Origin: Pigoraptor vietnamica | Taxonomy: Eukaryota > Opisthokonta > Filasterea | NCBI GenBank assembly: GCA_943704525.1 | Contig: CALSCQ010003231.1 | Coordinates: 1 to 47,514, forward strand | Length of the DNA stretch: 47,514 nucleotides | Reading direction: 5' to 3' | Shown here: positions 1-15,487 of the stretch, in pieces | How the letters are laid out: each line of letters starts with the position of its first letter | How positions within the stretch are numbered: position 1 is the first letter of the stretch | Program-made: the position numbers and the translations under genes | The notes under the pieces: generated by a model | Told to the model about the DNA's origin: nothing | What the model saw: only the letters and a program-made list of their open reading frames with translations | The model's database searches: none

Positions 1-134
1 GGGGGGCGCCGAACAGCCCACATGCACGTGAGTGTAGTGGGGTGCGCGCACACACGTGTGATGTGGGCACATCTGTGTGTGCAAAGTGCGCATCTGTAGC
101 ACAGAAGAACGCGCGCGCAGACAGTGCAACTCAC

Positions 135-645
135 TTGGTACAGCGACTGGGGCGTCGCGGGCGCTGTCCATGCAATGGGCTTGAAAGACGTCCCCTTGTG
201 CGAGCCTGCGACAGCGGCAAAAAAGACCGTGTGGGCTGCGTGTGCGCGGGGAAGTCCTTGTGTGTGTAGAGACTTACCGTCACACCATGGCTGCGACTTG
301 GAGAGACCACACGCACACCAGAGGTATTTTTTACCGGGCTCAATGTTGCGGAGAGTGCATGGGCCATACTGCGTTTGAAACGGCCATGTCAGACTCGAGT
401 AACTGTTTGGGCGTTTCTTCGCCCACGTGTTCCGCCTGTGACGCACACGCCATGCAACACTGCGTGACGGATGCACAAGAACACGACAACAACGCATTCT
501 TACAGAGTATGCGAGTGCAGACACACATGGCAACATGAAAAGCTTCTCTCGTGTCGCATACTGAGCAACAACGCACCGTGGGCACGGCGGGCATTTTTGG
601 GGCGTCTGTCGGAGCAGAGCTACCTCCGTCTTCACTGGAGGCCAT
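135..645 (-). CDS. CDGSH iron-sulfur domain protein (mitoNEET/CISD-like), 3' end incomplete
   Basis: Exons 645-577, 368-278 and 205-135 join in frame (phases 0, 1, 0) through GTGCGT, GTAAGT and GTGAGT donors and CAG acceptors. The joined protein starts MASSEDGG and reads YGPCTLRNIEPGKKYLWCAC, then GLSKSQPWCDGSHKG. This is the CDGSH signature with its three Cys and one His, which bind a 2Fe-2S cluster. The family works in mitochondrial iron-sulfur and redox homeostasis. Exon 3 continues TSFKPIAWTAPATPQSLYQ. After the donor at 134 I cannot fix the next exon; an acceptor at 94 is possible. CISD3-like members carry a second CDGSH motif, which would lie outside the window. The ATG at 645-643 is the simplest start, but a more upstream in-frame start with a basic leader cannot be excluded. 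Function by family is solid; the start and 3' end are not. Confidence 0.75.
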
Positions 646-1021
646 CGTCACAATACGGTGAGAGCCAAGAACATACACAGTCTTGCCGCGACAAAGAAGC
701 AGAGCGGGCCCATTAATGACCGTGGTAAGGGTTCGCGAGAACGGCCGACGATGTTGCGCGTACATCCGTCCGTCAGCCTGGTGTCTGGACTCGGTAACGT
801 GCGCCTTCCCACACGGACGCCTCTTCGAACGCATGCAAGAGCCAAAATAGGCTCCATTTTGCAGGCATGATTAGCATTTCATTGCTTAAGTTGTTGCAAC
901 GCAGCGCTGCGCAAACGCACGGCAGCAGAAAAGCGCAAAAAAAAAGAAAAGAGAAGAAAGGAAGGAGATAGCGCGAGCGAAAGTGACAGAAGCGAAAACG
1001 TCAGCGCGGCGCACGCGGTCT
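646..1021. other. Intergenic: upstream of the CDGSH gene, downstream of the TTLL gene
   Basis: No credible coding sequence. The stretch should hold the promoter of the CDGSH gene and the 3' UTR of the TTLL gene, both on the minus strand. An A/G-rich run lies at about 938-965. No recognisable RNA gene or element. Confidence 0.5.
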
Positions 1022-3297
1022 TTACGCAGAACCGTCGCCCGGCACCTGCGCACCCTTATCGGCGGGCTTGTCCGTCACGCGCTCTTGTGCGCCAATCAGC
1101 CCCATCATAAGCGGGTGGTAGTAGTACGTCCCCTTCGTTCCCTCGGGGAGCTTCTGCGCAACGTGGCTGAGCAACGTCACGACGCTCACGCTGTTGCCCG
1201 TGAGGCGCGACGGGTAGATGCGAACGAAGCCGCCGACCTTCTCCAGCTCGCGGCGGGTGGTGAGGACCGTGTTGATCTCAGAATCGTCGATGCACTGCCA
1301 GTACTCCTTTCCCACCACGGACTCTTCAATGGTCGCGTCGCTCTCGCCCTCCGTGTCAAGCTCCGACTTCTTGAGGTTATCGAGCGTCTGGAGGGGAATC
1401 TCGCCGACGAGCGACCCCGAAGAGCCGTCGAAGAACACGTTCGACTGCAGCTCGTTCCACTCCTCGTCGTAGCGTGCGCGATTCCTGCCAAGGGAGAATT
1501 TTGCACAGAGTCAACAACTGAGGCGCGCGGGGGAGGATCGCAATGCACACACACACATGATGCTGACCACTCGACTGATGTACACACAACACACACACAC
1601 ACACACACACAATACACACACGCGCGCGCGCACTGAAAAGTGCGGGATAAAGTGACACGCACCACTGCTGCAGAGCGAAATCGACGTTGAATGGCTTGGC
1701 CTTCAGGCACTCCTTCTGCGACGAGCGGATGACGCCGAGGTCGTGGAGCTCGCGGAACACCTTGTGCGCAAGCTTCGAGCTGCGCCCGTAGTTCATCGCA
1801 ATGACATTCGTCATCATGCCGACCTTGGTCGCGTCGTACGACGAGCCCGTCTGGCCGGTGAGGTGCATGTCGGGGGAGCCGTTAAGCTGCGGGGACAGAG
1901 GGAGGGAGAGTCAGCGAGGGACAGTCGGTGAGACCCAGTCGCGGAAGATTGTCAGGTAATCACACAGAACGCACCGATCGCACACACCCGCACACCAACA
2001 CCCAAGCAATGAACTGCGATAAGCGATGCACGCTACGGCCACTCCGTCCAACAAACGGTTCGCAAGAAACTCATACCTCGATGACCTTCGGGCGCAGCAT
2101 CGAATCAAAGATGACGTCGACGCCCATCAACTGGTAGCACTGCGGGCACGTGTAGCTCTTGCCGAGCGTGCTAAAGTGGCGGCGGAAGGGCGGCTCGGCG
2201 CTGATAAAGACCTTGACGACGGCCTCGTAGATGCGACGGAAGATTTCTTCGGGATCCTCGCCGACGCGCACGAGGTGCTCCTTGAACTTGGCGTAGTTCC
2301 ACACGAGGTCGTTGACGTCCTTGTACTTCTTGTTGATGCTCGTGTTGGTCAAAAACTGCGTCGGGTCGCCGCCGGCCGTCGCGTTGTGGTCGTACTTGGA
2401 GCTCGCAAAGCGCACAAGGCCCTCGCGGTACATGTAGACGCGGAGAGGGGAGATGGACGTCACGAGGACGTACGTGCGCAGGTCAAACTTGTAGCCGTCG
2501 ATCAGGTAGGGGTCGTTCATGTAGGGCTGGACGATCATGAACGAGCCGTCCTTCTTGAGCTGCTCGAGGGGCTTGATGCCGTCGACGACGTAGATGCCCG
2601 TGCCCTGGCCGCGATCCGTCGGCTTGATGATCCATTTCATGTCCGTGTGGCCCTGCTGCATCTGCTTGTTCGCGTACTTTGCGAGCTGGTTGAACTGGTC
2701 GGGCATCGTGAAGCACGGGAACGTAAACGGCGCGAGCACGATCCCGGGGTACTTGCCCGCGAACCCGGCAAGCGCCGTGTTGATCGTGTTGCAGAACGCG
2801 TCCTTCGTCCACATGATCTGACGAAGGCCGTGCAGGCGCGAGATGCGCTGGAACGAGCTCAGCGACGGGTACCGCGAGCCCGGCACGCACTCCTCGTCAA
2901 GGTCGCCGATTCCCACGCACAGAATGCCCGAGACGGACGAGAGCGACCCGCCGCGCGTGATGCGCACGCCGTTGGCCTTTGTGGCGCGGTTGTACGTCTC
3001 CTGGTCGCGCTCCATCACGTAATTCATGCCCCGCATCAGCAGAAGGGGGCGCTTAATGCGCGACATGCTGTGCCGCCACTCGAGCTGCAGGAGCGTCTCG
3101 AGCGCCGGCGGGATCTTCTGCCCCTGCGCGATCATGGCGCTAATCTCGGGGCTCTCGTTTTGGTCCTGGACAATCGACGTGTCGCCGATGAGCACATCCG
3201 CCACGGCCCGCGTTCGCGTCTGCACGAACGCAAACTGGAGAGCGAGGGCGGCGAAGAGAATGAACACGAGCGTGCCCGCGAGGGCCTTCCCGAGCAT
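1022..3297 (-). CDS. Tubulin tyrosine ligase-like (TTLL) family enzyme with N-terminal membrane anchor
   Basis: Exons 3297-2077, 1886-1663 and 1484-1022 (phases 0, 2) give 635 residues. The TTL ATP-grasp core is clear: KWIIKPTDRGQGTGIYVVDG, then QPYMNDPYLIDGYKFDLRTY and VYMYREGLVRFASSKYD, then DVIFDSMLRPKVIELNGSPD spanning intron 1. These match the nucleotide- and substrate-binding blocks of TTLL enzymes, which add Tyr, Glu or Gly to tubulin tails or other proteins. The first ATG that fits puts a hydrophobic stretch (LAGTLVFILFAALALQFAFV, about residues 7-26) at the N-terminus, predicting a type II anchor or uncleaved signal. The open frame extends about 80 nt upstream without an ATG, so an extra 5' exon is possible. 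The amino acid added and the substrate cannot be told from sequence. Confidence 0.85.
1581..1632. repeat. (CA)n microsatellite in TTLL intron 2
   Basis: An interrupted CA run passes into a short CG run. It lies inside the intron 1485-1662, close to the donor side on the minus strand. Confidence 0.85.
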
Positions 3298-4307
3298 CTT
3301 CTCCGAGAGCGCCCAGTGGGCGACGTCCCTTGGTACGCGATAGGCGAGGAGATTGACGCGCGCGCCCGGCGCGAACAAGCACCAAAGGCGCGATGGTTCG
3401 ACGCCCTGTGAAAGACCTGATTGTCAAAACTCGCGCACAGAGCACATGGGGACATCCGCAACTACGCCACAAGCTGTGCAAGCACGCCCATCCATCTGAG
3501 ATTAGGAATCAGATTGCAGTGCGATTAGGTCAACTTACCTCACACAAAGACCTTCAAGCACGAGTAACTGGGGCACTAAATCCCACGCGACACACGCAAG
3601 TCCTTTCCCCGCGCTGAATGGCACCAGGGGACTTCCTATGAACGAATATGTCCAGGAGGTGTGACCTCAAGAATGTGTAAGACACAAGTCCTCCGCCTCC
3701 GTCGCACGTGTCTGATGATGCAGTCAATACGTCCTACTTGCGAACAATCGCTGCCGGAGTTGGGGAATGTGCGGTGGCGATAGGGGAGGCGGTAGGAGAT
3801 GGGGTGTGGTGGTGTGTGTGTGTGTGTGTGTGTGTGACACGTCCACACGCAGACACGAGGGCTGCATGCCATTATTGCGGTGTGGGAAATTTGGGACGGG
3901 CACAATCGGAAACAGGTACTTATTTGGAATTCCGATCTGTCATTCCATGCCAAATTCCACATTGAAAGGGGCGCGAAAAGTGTCATCAAGTTGACATTAC
4001 TCAATTCTCGCATGTGAAATTTTACGATGCGTTCTTTATATGGGCTGACTATGGCCATCGCAGTTTTCCGATACTAAAAGGCTTGCCACATGGTCTAAAT
4101 TTAATTGTGGGGAGGTAAGCCACAGCCTGTTTCTATTTGCGGATTGTCGGGATAATTTATCGAGGTTCCGCAACCGAGACCTCGCTTCGGTCACTGCAAT
4201 TGCCTACCGGTTGAAAGGCATACTGCACGAAGAACAAAGGCCAAGGATCATCTGCGAAAAAAATGTTTCGCAATATATTTCATAGAGACGACGGGTGGAG
4301 ACCCATC
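3298..4307. other. Intergenic, about 1 kb, between TTLL start and helicase 3' end
   Basis: No supported gene on either strand. It contains a short (GT)n at 3814-3836 and an AT-richer section at about 3870-4170. A small inverted repeat, CGAGGT...ACCTCG, lies near 4160-4184. It should include the TTLL promoter and, from 4307 upward, the 3' UTR of the helicase-knuckle gene. No tRNA cloverleaf was recognised. Confidence 0.45.
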
Positions 4308-7300
4308 TCAATACATTCGGTAACCAGCGTTTGCAGCGCCCGCTCCGTAACCGGCGTGCGCCCCACCGTACCCCGCCTGACCGGCAGCGCCGTAACCAGC
4401 CTGGGCCCCCGCACCGTACTGTGCCTGAGCACCGGCGCCATACGCAGCGCCGTACGCACCCGGGGCAGCGCCATAGCCCGCCTGCGCCGCGTTGTAGCTG
4501 ACCTGCGCTCCGTAGCCCTGTGCCCCGCCGTAGCCCGCTTGCGCGCCGCCGCCGTAGGCACCCTGCGCCGCGCCGCCATAACCGGCCTGTGCGCCGTAAG
4601 AAGACGCTCCCGCCGATCCGCCCTGCTTCTGGGGGCACTGCTGGATGAGGTGTCCGGGCACGTTGCAGATGCGGCACACGTAGCCGCGCGGAGGGCCCGT
4701 CGTCACGGCCGCAGTGCAGTCCTTGATGAAGTGGCCGGGGATGTTGCACTTCTTGCAGACGTAGCCCGGCGGGGGGACGCCGCCGGATTGGCCGCCCTGA
4801 GCGCCGTGCCCCTGTCCGTAGGCACCGGCACCAAACTGCGACTGCTGCGTCGTCCCATACTGACCCTGACCGCCGTACGTCGCCGACGCTCCAATCCCGC
4901 CGCCATAGTGTCCGTGCGCGCCGTTGCCGTACGTCTGCGTGCTCTGAGCGTACTGGTTCCACGACGACGCCGGCGCCTGCGCTGCCCCTGCGGCCCCGTA
5001 CGCGCCATAGCCCTGCTGACCCGCCACTGGCGCCGCACCAGCCGCGCCGTAACCGCCGAAGCCGGCCTGACCGGGCACACCGGCAGCGGGACGCGGGTTG
5101 CCCATCGGACAGTTCTGGATGAAGTGGCCGGGCACGTTGCACTTCTTGCAGAGATACCCCGGCGGAGGCACGCCAGTCTGGCGCGGCGCAAGAGGGCAAT
5201 CGCGGATAAAGTGGCCCGGCTGGTTGCAGCGGCGACACACGTAGTTGCCGAGGGGCACCTGAGGCATCCCCATTCCTGCAGGCTGACGCGCACCGAACGC
5301 GGCAGCGCCAAACATGCCGTAGCCTCCCATCATGCCAAAGCCAGGACGCGGCGCAGCGGCGCGGCCAGCAAGACCCGTCGACGCGCTCACGCGCGCCATC
5401 GTAGATCCCGTGCCCCCAACGGCGCAATCTTTGATGTAGTGGCCTGGCAAGTTGCACTTGCGGCAGATGTACCCCGCTGGCGGCGTCGACGCGTTCGACG
5501 ACGGGCAGTACTGGATCCAGTGGCCCTGGCGGTGGCACTTGTGGCACACGTAGTGCGCCGGCGGAACGGTGCGTTGATTGGGGACATTGAGCAGACCCGC
5601 AGAGCCAGCAGCCGTCGCCGTCGCAGCCGATCCCGTACCGGTCGTACGCGCTCCAGAGACAGAGGCCCGGCGCGGCTGAGAGCTGAGGTGGCGGTTGCGC
5701 GCCTTCGCATCCGTGAGACAGGCCGCCCAGAGGGGCGCAGAGGTGGCCTGCGACGAGCTGCAGATGATGTACAGAGCGCGCTTGGCCCGGCTAAGAGCGA
5801 TCGCGAAGTCGGCGGAGCTAAAAGGGAACGTCGTCGACGAACCGACAACGGAGAAGCTACGCAAACGAGGTCGGAAACAATGTGAACGACCTGTTACACG
5901 AAGGCAAGTCACACAATTCACGCGCTAGCACGCACACACACACATACACACAAAAATAACACGAAGACACACACGCTTTACGTGCAGTCAGCGCGCCAAA
6001 AATGCTCACATGACGACGTCCGCCTCGTGGCCGCGGAACTCGGCGACGGTGGCGACTGTAGGCATCTCCTGGGCACCCTGCTGCTGCGTCGCAAGCTCGG
6101 CCATGATGCGCGCCTTCTGAGCAGCGTAGGGCGTCAGAATCGCAAAAGACGCCGCGCGAAGTTCGCCGGCGTTGATCTCCAAGAACGACGAATACACCGA
6201 CACGCACTGGAGCGCCTCGTCCTCAGATTCCATCGCCGCCGTCGGGGCGGCCGCGCCCATGATCTCGTGCACCGTGTACGCCGAACACCCCTTCAGCGTG
6301 AAGGTCGCAGTCGCCTGCGGTCCGTCCGTGACCGTGTTGTTGTAAACCGTCGCGCGGAAAAAGTAGCCAGTCTCAGCGAGCATGCGATGCTGGATGGAGA
6401 GGTGCGCCACGGGATGTCCCCCCGCAACAAGGCGGCCAAAGAGCGTCGACGTCGCCGCCACCGCGCTGCCCGCGTTCACGCACGCCTGATCTGCGGCCCC
6501 GTCCGACAGTCTCGGGTTCTGCATGCCCGACAGCACAGCGCGCGTCGCAAAGCCCGCTGCAAGCAGGACGTCCGTCTCGCTGATGCGCCCTGCAGCGTCC
6601 ACAACCAGCGCCGCGCTCTCGCGGCCGGCGTACGCAGCGTCCTGCGCCGACGCAAAGACCACGTCGGCGACGAGAAGGAGAATCGTGCGAAGTCCGTCCG
6701 CATCGGCACTGAGGGCGCCACCAGCCCTATGGATGGCAGCACACTCTGCCAGCACAACAGCCTCGCACTCGAGATCGCGAAGGCGGCGAAGGTCGCTGCC
6801 GCTCTCCGCCAGGCGCGCGCGCTCTTCGGCGACGGCAGAAATGCGGGCCTCCAGCGCAGCGCTGTCCTGAGTGGCAGAGAGAATCGAATCCACGACCTCT
6901 TCGAGCGACATGGCGCGAACGGCAGCCTCGCTCGAGTTGGACGTGCCAATGCGCACGGTACGCGGCAAGCCAAAGCCCGCCCGCGCAAGGAGATCTCCCT
7001 CCGCAGGCGCGGCCGTGCGCCTCGCCTTCAGAAACGCCGAGAAGAGCGTGTCCAGCTCGCCGCTCGTGGGCGCAAGGGCAACAACTCGACGAGGGGCCGA
7101 GGCGATGCGCGCGGACACGTCCACGCGGTCGGCGTCAAAGTCGGGGACGGGCGCGTGTGCAGAGTAACTCACACGCCTCGCCAACTGCTCAGCCAGGGCG
7201 ACCGTGATCGACGCGAGGACCGACGTCTTGCCCGTGGCCGGTGGGCCCTGGAGCAGCAGAAATCCGTCCCTCAGCGCCAGAGACGACCGAATCGCCGCAG

Positions 7301-8240
7301 ACTGGTCCGCGTCCCACGTGAGTGGCGACGACGCAAGGAGATCTGCAGAGTCCTCCGGCAGCGCCGTGGCGTCGATGATCGTCGCGGCGGACGGGTTCAG
7401 CGACGCCCGCAGCAGCGGGACGTGACGTGCGTTCGCGAGGAGATCGGCCTTGGACGCCGACGCGGCGGCGTTCGATATCACGAGCGCGTGCCAGCGAGCT
7501 CCCGGGATCAGCTGCTGCGCCGAGCGACGCACCCTCTCGTCCTCGCCGCCCGACACCGTGCGGATGACGACAGAGGCGCCGTTCGTCTCCACCATTCCAA
7601 GAAGAAAGGCCGCGGGCGCAGCGGACGCAGACTTGACGGCCTCGGTCGCGAGGAGGAGGACGTCGTACGGACTGAAGGGAAGGTCCGTCGCGGGCGCCGG
7701 CTCTTCGCCAAGAGCAGGGGCAACTGGCGTGGCGACAAGCGTCACCGACGCAAAGGCCTCCATGTGCTCGACGGCATCAATGGTGACCGGGACCGACTGC
7801 GACTCGTCCAAAAAGGCAGACTGCAGGCCGCGGTGGGCATCGCGAATCACGACGGCGTCGAGCACGGCACCCTGCGCCGACAGATAGTTGTCGACATCGG
7901 GGTACGTGAGAGGCGGCGGGGAAGCAGCCGACTGCGACTCGAACGGGTTTGAGCACAGCAGCGCCTTGTAGTGAGACTCGAGGTCCCATCCGGCGCCATG
8001 GTCACTGCGAGCGACCTGCGGACAGAGAGAGTTTGAGAACATGCCGACACATAATGCGCACATGCGAGCAAAGTGACAACACCGTGAGCGTGATGGTGGG
8101 AACACGCCAAACACATAAGCGAAAGTGTGCAAGCAAAGTAACAGCGTGTTAAAAGAAAAGGACCACAACAATAAGCATACTTTGGACGGCGCATCACGGC
8201 CATCTTCATCTTCAAGCTTTCGCTTGGCCGCGGTCGCCAT
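4308..8240 (-). CDS. SF1 (AAA_11/AAA_12, Sen1/UPF1-class) helicase-like protein fused to six CCHC zinc knuckles
   Basis: Exons 8240-8181, 8015-6010 and 5856-4308 (phases 0, 2) give 1,204 residues. The join at 6010/5856 rebuilds motif V (RGHEADVVIFSVVGSS), so helicase and knuckles are one protein. Helicase blocks: Walker A GPPATGKTS (277-285), motif II VVDAAG (491-496), motif III RAVLSGMQNPR (512-522), motif IV IQHRM (561-565), motif V (about 675-697) and motif VI LSRAKRAL (710-717). Motif II lacks the usual DE pair and motif III lacks GDxxQL, so ATP hydrolysis is doubtful. Six knuckles of form YxCxxCNxPGHFIxxC follow at about 793-806, 820-833, 896-909, 925-938, 1056-1069 and 1083-1096. They resemble the RBBP6/Mpe1 knuckle. 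A Gly/Ala/Tyr/Gln-rich tail runs from about 1097 to 1204. An RNA-binding role is inferred from the architecture; the substrate is unknown. Confidence 0.85.
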
Positions 8241-8872
8241 AATGCTCGCAAAAAACGCACAGCTCGTGCGCGAACAGGAAACCAATTCAAAAGCCTTTTC
8301 CCGCCGAAAAATCCCAACAAAGGGAAGACGTCGAATGTAACAAAGGCCTTGGGCGAGACATTCGCGACGAGAATTCATAGAGAGAAGAGAGATAGAAAGA
8401 GAGAGAGAGAAGATAATGGAGGAAGAGAAATTGTTCGAAGTCAGCACGCATCCATGACGCGATCAGCACGGGAGACGTATTAACAAGCGACATGCACACA
8501 CACACACACACGCACACGTGCGCGCACAGTCTCACTCACAGACAGTGACACGCTCAACGAGGCCATTCAATCTGCCTCAAGCACACACCTAGTTGGCCCT
8601 CTTTGCTTGCGTGTAGAAGAGATGGGCGACGTCGTCTCAATTGGATCGCCTTTTTCACGTGGAGAAAAAGGATCACAGTTGTTGCTGAAACCCAAAAACA
8701 GGTGGTCGGGGTGCATCCTCCACACCCATCATGCTTCGAATCCGGGGTGTTATGGAATTGATAGGAGTAACGTTTTTGTGTCGTAACGTTTTTTGAAACC
8801 GAACGAAAGCCGAAGAGGCCCTTTGATGTTGACGGCGTGTGCACAACCCCTGACAAAACTAGTGGCACGCGA
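8241..8872. promoter_or_regulatory. Divergent intergenic region between helicase and coiled-coil genes
   Basis: This gap of about 630 bp separates two divergent starts, so it should carry both promoters. It contains a GA-rich run near 8388-8415 and a short (CA)n at 8492-8512. The part at 8640-8830 is AT-richer. No distinct core-promoter motif can be claimed. Confidence 0.5.
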
Positions 8873-10310
8873 ATGAGTGACAGGTTGGGGACCGTGCGTT
8901 TTAGTGCTTTATGCCGTGAGCAAGGCTTCTTACGACAGCGCTTATCCGCATTCCACGCAGTGAGGACCCGGCGGAGGGCGACGCGGCTGGATGGCGCGCA
9001 CTTGCATTGTCCCTCCGCGAGCAATTGCGAGACAGCCAAGATGCGCTGGAAGAATTCCAGGTGTGTCGCGTCTCGATGGCGAATTATCCTGCGTATATAT
9101 GGGCGCCCTTTTTTTTCCAGTTTTCGCTGTCCACTGAAACGATGTTGAGTCGAGCAGGAGAGCAGTCGAGAGCTGGAGGCCGAACTGGAAGGCCAGCTGA
9201 ACCAAACGGAGGCAAAAGTCAAAGAGTTGAAGGCGTCCACGGACCGCGCCACGCGCGAGAGCGAATCATTGAAAGTGCGTCGAATTGATCCCATTGCATT
9301 CTGTGCGCTGCGCAGGTGGCATGTCAGTGCTGATTGTACAGAGGGATCAAACAGAAAGGGTCAAGTGGATGCAAATGTAACTCGCGCGTTTGCCGAATCC
9401 ACCCACGCAGGAGCGGTTACAGGCCCTTCAGGCAGAGGCGAATAAGTCGGTGGCGGAATGCGCCAAATTGCGCGCCGAAAACGAGCAACTGAACGCGCGA
9501 GTGAGGCAGCTCGAGCAGGCCAACGACGACTTGGAGCGCGCAGAACGGTTGGTTTATGCTGCTTCCCACCTTCATTTTCGCCTCGGGATGCATGTTTACT
9601 ATAACCTTACTCATAACCCTTAAATGTGTCTTTGTTCAGCGCCGCGGCGGCTTCGGCAGCTGACGCTGAGGCGCGCACGGCGGCGGCTTTGGAGAAGCTG
9701 GCGCTCATGGAGGCTCAGAGCGAGGAAAACGATGCCGCGCAGGTCGAATTGCAGCGACTGAAGGACGAGCTTCGAGGTGAGTGTGCCTACGTCGACCCAC
9801 TGGGTGTGTTTTTTTGACGAACAGCACGTCTTGTAGGACGTCGTTGCGAGTGCGACTCTCTTGTTTTCGTCGCTGTCAGATTTGCTTTTCTCTGACGAGA
9901 GCATATCGTCTGCGCTCAGATTTGAGAATGGAGCTTGAAGTGAGGCCGATGCTTGGCGCCGCGTCCGATTCATCCGGGGCATTGCAAATGGAGACGAGTG
10001 AGGGCGCGCCGCCAGCGCAGGACGCAGCGGCACCCACATCGCCGGCAAGTGCGGCCGAAAAGACGCAGCAAACCGGCCCAAGAAAGCTTGTGGCGGCGCT
10101 CAACTCGATTCTTTCCAGAATGACGGTGGGCGCACATTGCCGCGCTTGTGTGTGATGCTTGATGCGCATGTGCGCTGTGCGTATGGTCCTGCCGACTCTT
10201 CTTTGGTGACAGGCGATTCCTTGTTTGTGGCGTAGAGGTTTGAGCAGAGGATCAACACTGCGAAGGAGACAACCAGTGCGGCCACTGAGGGCAGCACATC
10301 GCAAGCCTAG
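8873..10310 (+). CDS. Small coiled-coil protein of unknown function (seven exons, 260 residues)
   Basis: Exons 8873-8883, 8961-9060, 9158-9274, 9411-9547, 9640-9776, 9920-10125 and 10236-10310 (phases 2, 0, 0, 2, 1, 0) keep one frame of 261 codons ending in TAG. The middle is strongly heptad-like: LREQLRDSQDALEEFQ, RELEAELEGQLNQTEAKVKE, KLRAENEQLNARVRQLEQ and LEKLALMEAQSEENDAAQVE. A Ser/Pro/Ala linker follows, then a helical C-terminus. It has no catalytic motif and no membrane segment. Exon 1 (11 nt, MSDS...) is the weakest part: it uses a GTTGGG donor, as does exon 4 (GTTGGT). I do not recognise the family. It could be a structural, tethering or cytoskeletal adaptor, but that is only a guess from shape. 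Its stop lies 90 bp from the NOP2 stop on the other strand. Confidence 0.65.
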
Positions 10311-10400
10311 TAATACATACAGATTCGCTAACACACGCTGTCCGTTCATACACGAACCGCTGAAGTTACAGTGTATTTAACGTCTTCACGCTTGAACACG

Positions 10401-14976
<4,576 letters not shown>

Positions 14977-15284
14977 TCTCGCCGATACGGAGAGTGTGTC
15001 CTTCTCTCTCGTGTGTCCTCGCGCAAGTGCCTATTGCCGGACGGAGAGAGAGACTATCTTGAAACTTCCTCAAAGAACACACACCTGCGACAGATGTCAC
15101 CTACACAGCACTTTGCACGTGGGGACAGCGTGCCAGATTAGTCACGTGATGATCATATGAATTATACCGAGATCTCGGGAGAGCAGTCAGCTGTAAAGCG
15201 GCCTTTGAAACAGATGACTGAGGAACTGAAAGAGAGTTCGTGGGTCGGTTGCCCTTGTCCGCGCTGTCGGACAGCTCGACAATA
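14977..15284. promoter_or_regulatory. Compact bidirectional promoter region of NOP2 and ARP5
   Basis: Only 308 bp separate the two start codons, which point away from each other. The stretch must hold both promoters and both 5' UTRs unless a 5' exon lies elsewhere. No specific factor site is claimed. Confidence 0.55.
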
Positions 15285-15405
15285 ATGGAGCCACTTGCGG
15301 AAGTGGACCTATTCAAGTTTGCTGACTTGGAGGACGGTGGGTCCCTTCGTCTCTGAAGTGTGTTGTAGGTGTAATGCAGTTTAAAGTCGTGAAACAAAGC
15401 GTCGG

Positions 15406-15487
<82 letters not shown>

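Noticed and set aside
2026-3411. Long open frame (461 codons) on the plus strand opposite the TTLL gene
   Set aside because: Its translation is Arg/Val/Ala/Asp-rich with no motif. It exists because the GC-rich third codon positions of the minus-strand gene suppress stops on the other strand.
4160-4184. Inverted repeat CGAGGT...ACCTCG as a terminator or RNA hairpin
   Set aside because: Six base pairs with a 12-base loop is within chance expectation and lies in eukaryotic intergenic DNA.
4263-7952. Two plus-strand open frames of 540 and 656 codons opposite the helicase-knuckle gene
   Set aside because: Low-complexity Arg/Ala/Val/Leu translation and exact overlap with well-supported domains on the minus strand. 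These are antisense shadows.
8241-8447. Upstream start giving the helicase protein a longer N-terminus
   Set aside because: The extension is a hydrophobic or Ser-rich translation of a GA-rich stretch. The ATG at 8240 gives a clean MATAAKRKLEDED start with a well-placed intron.
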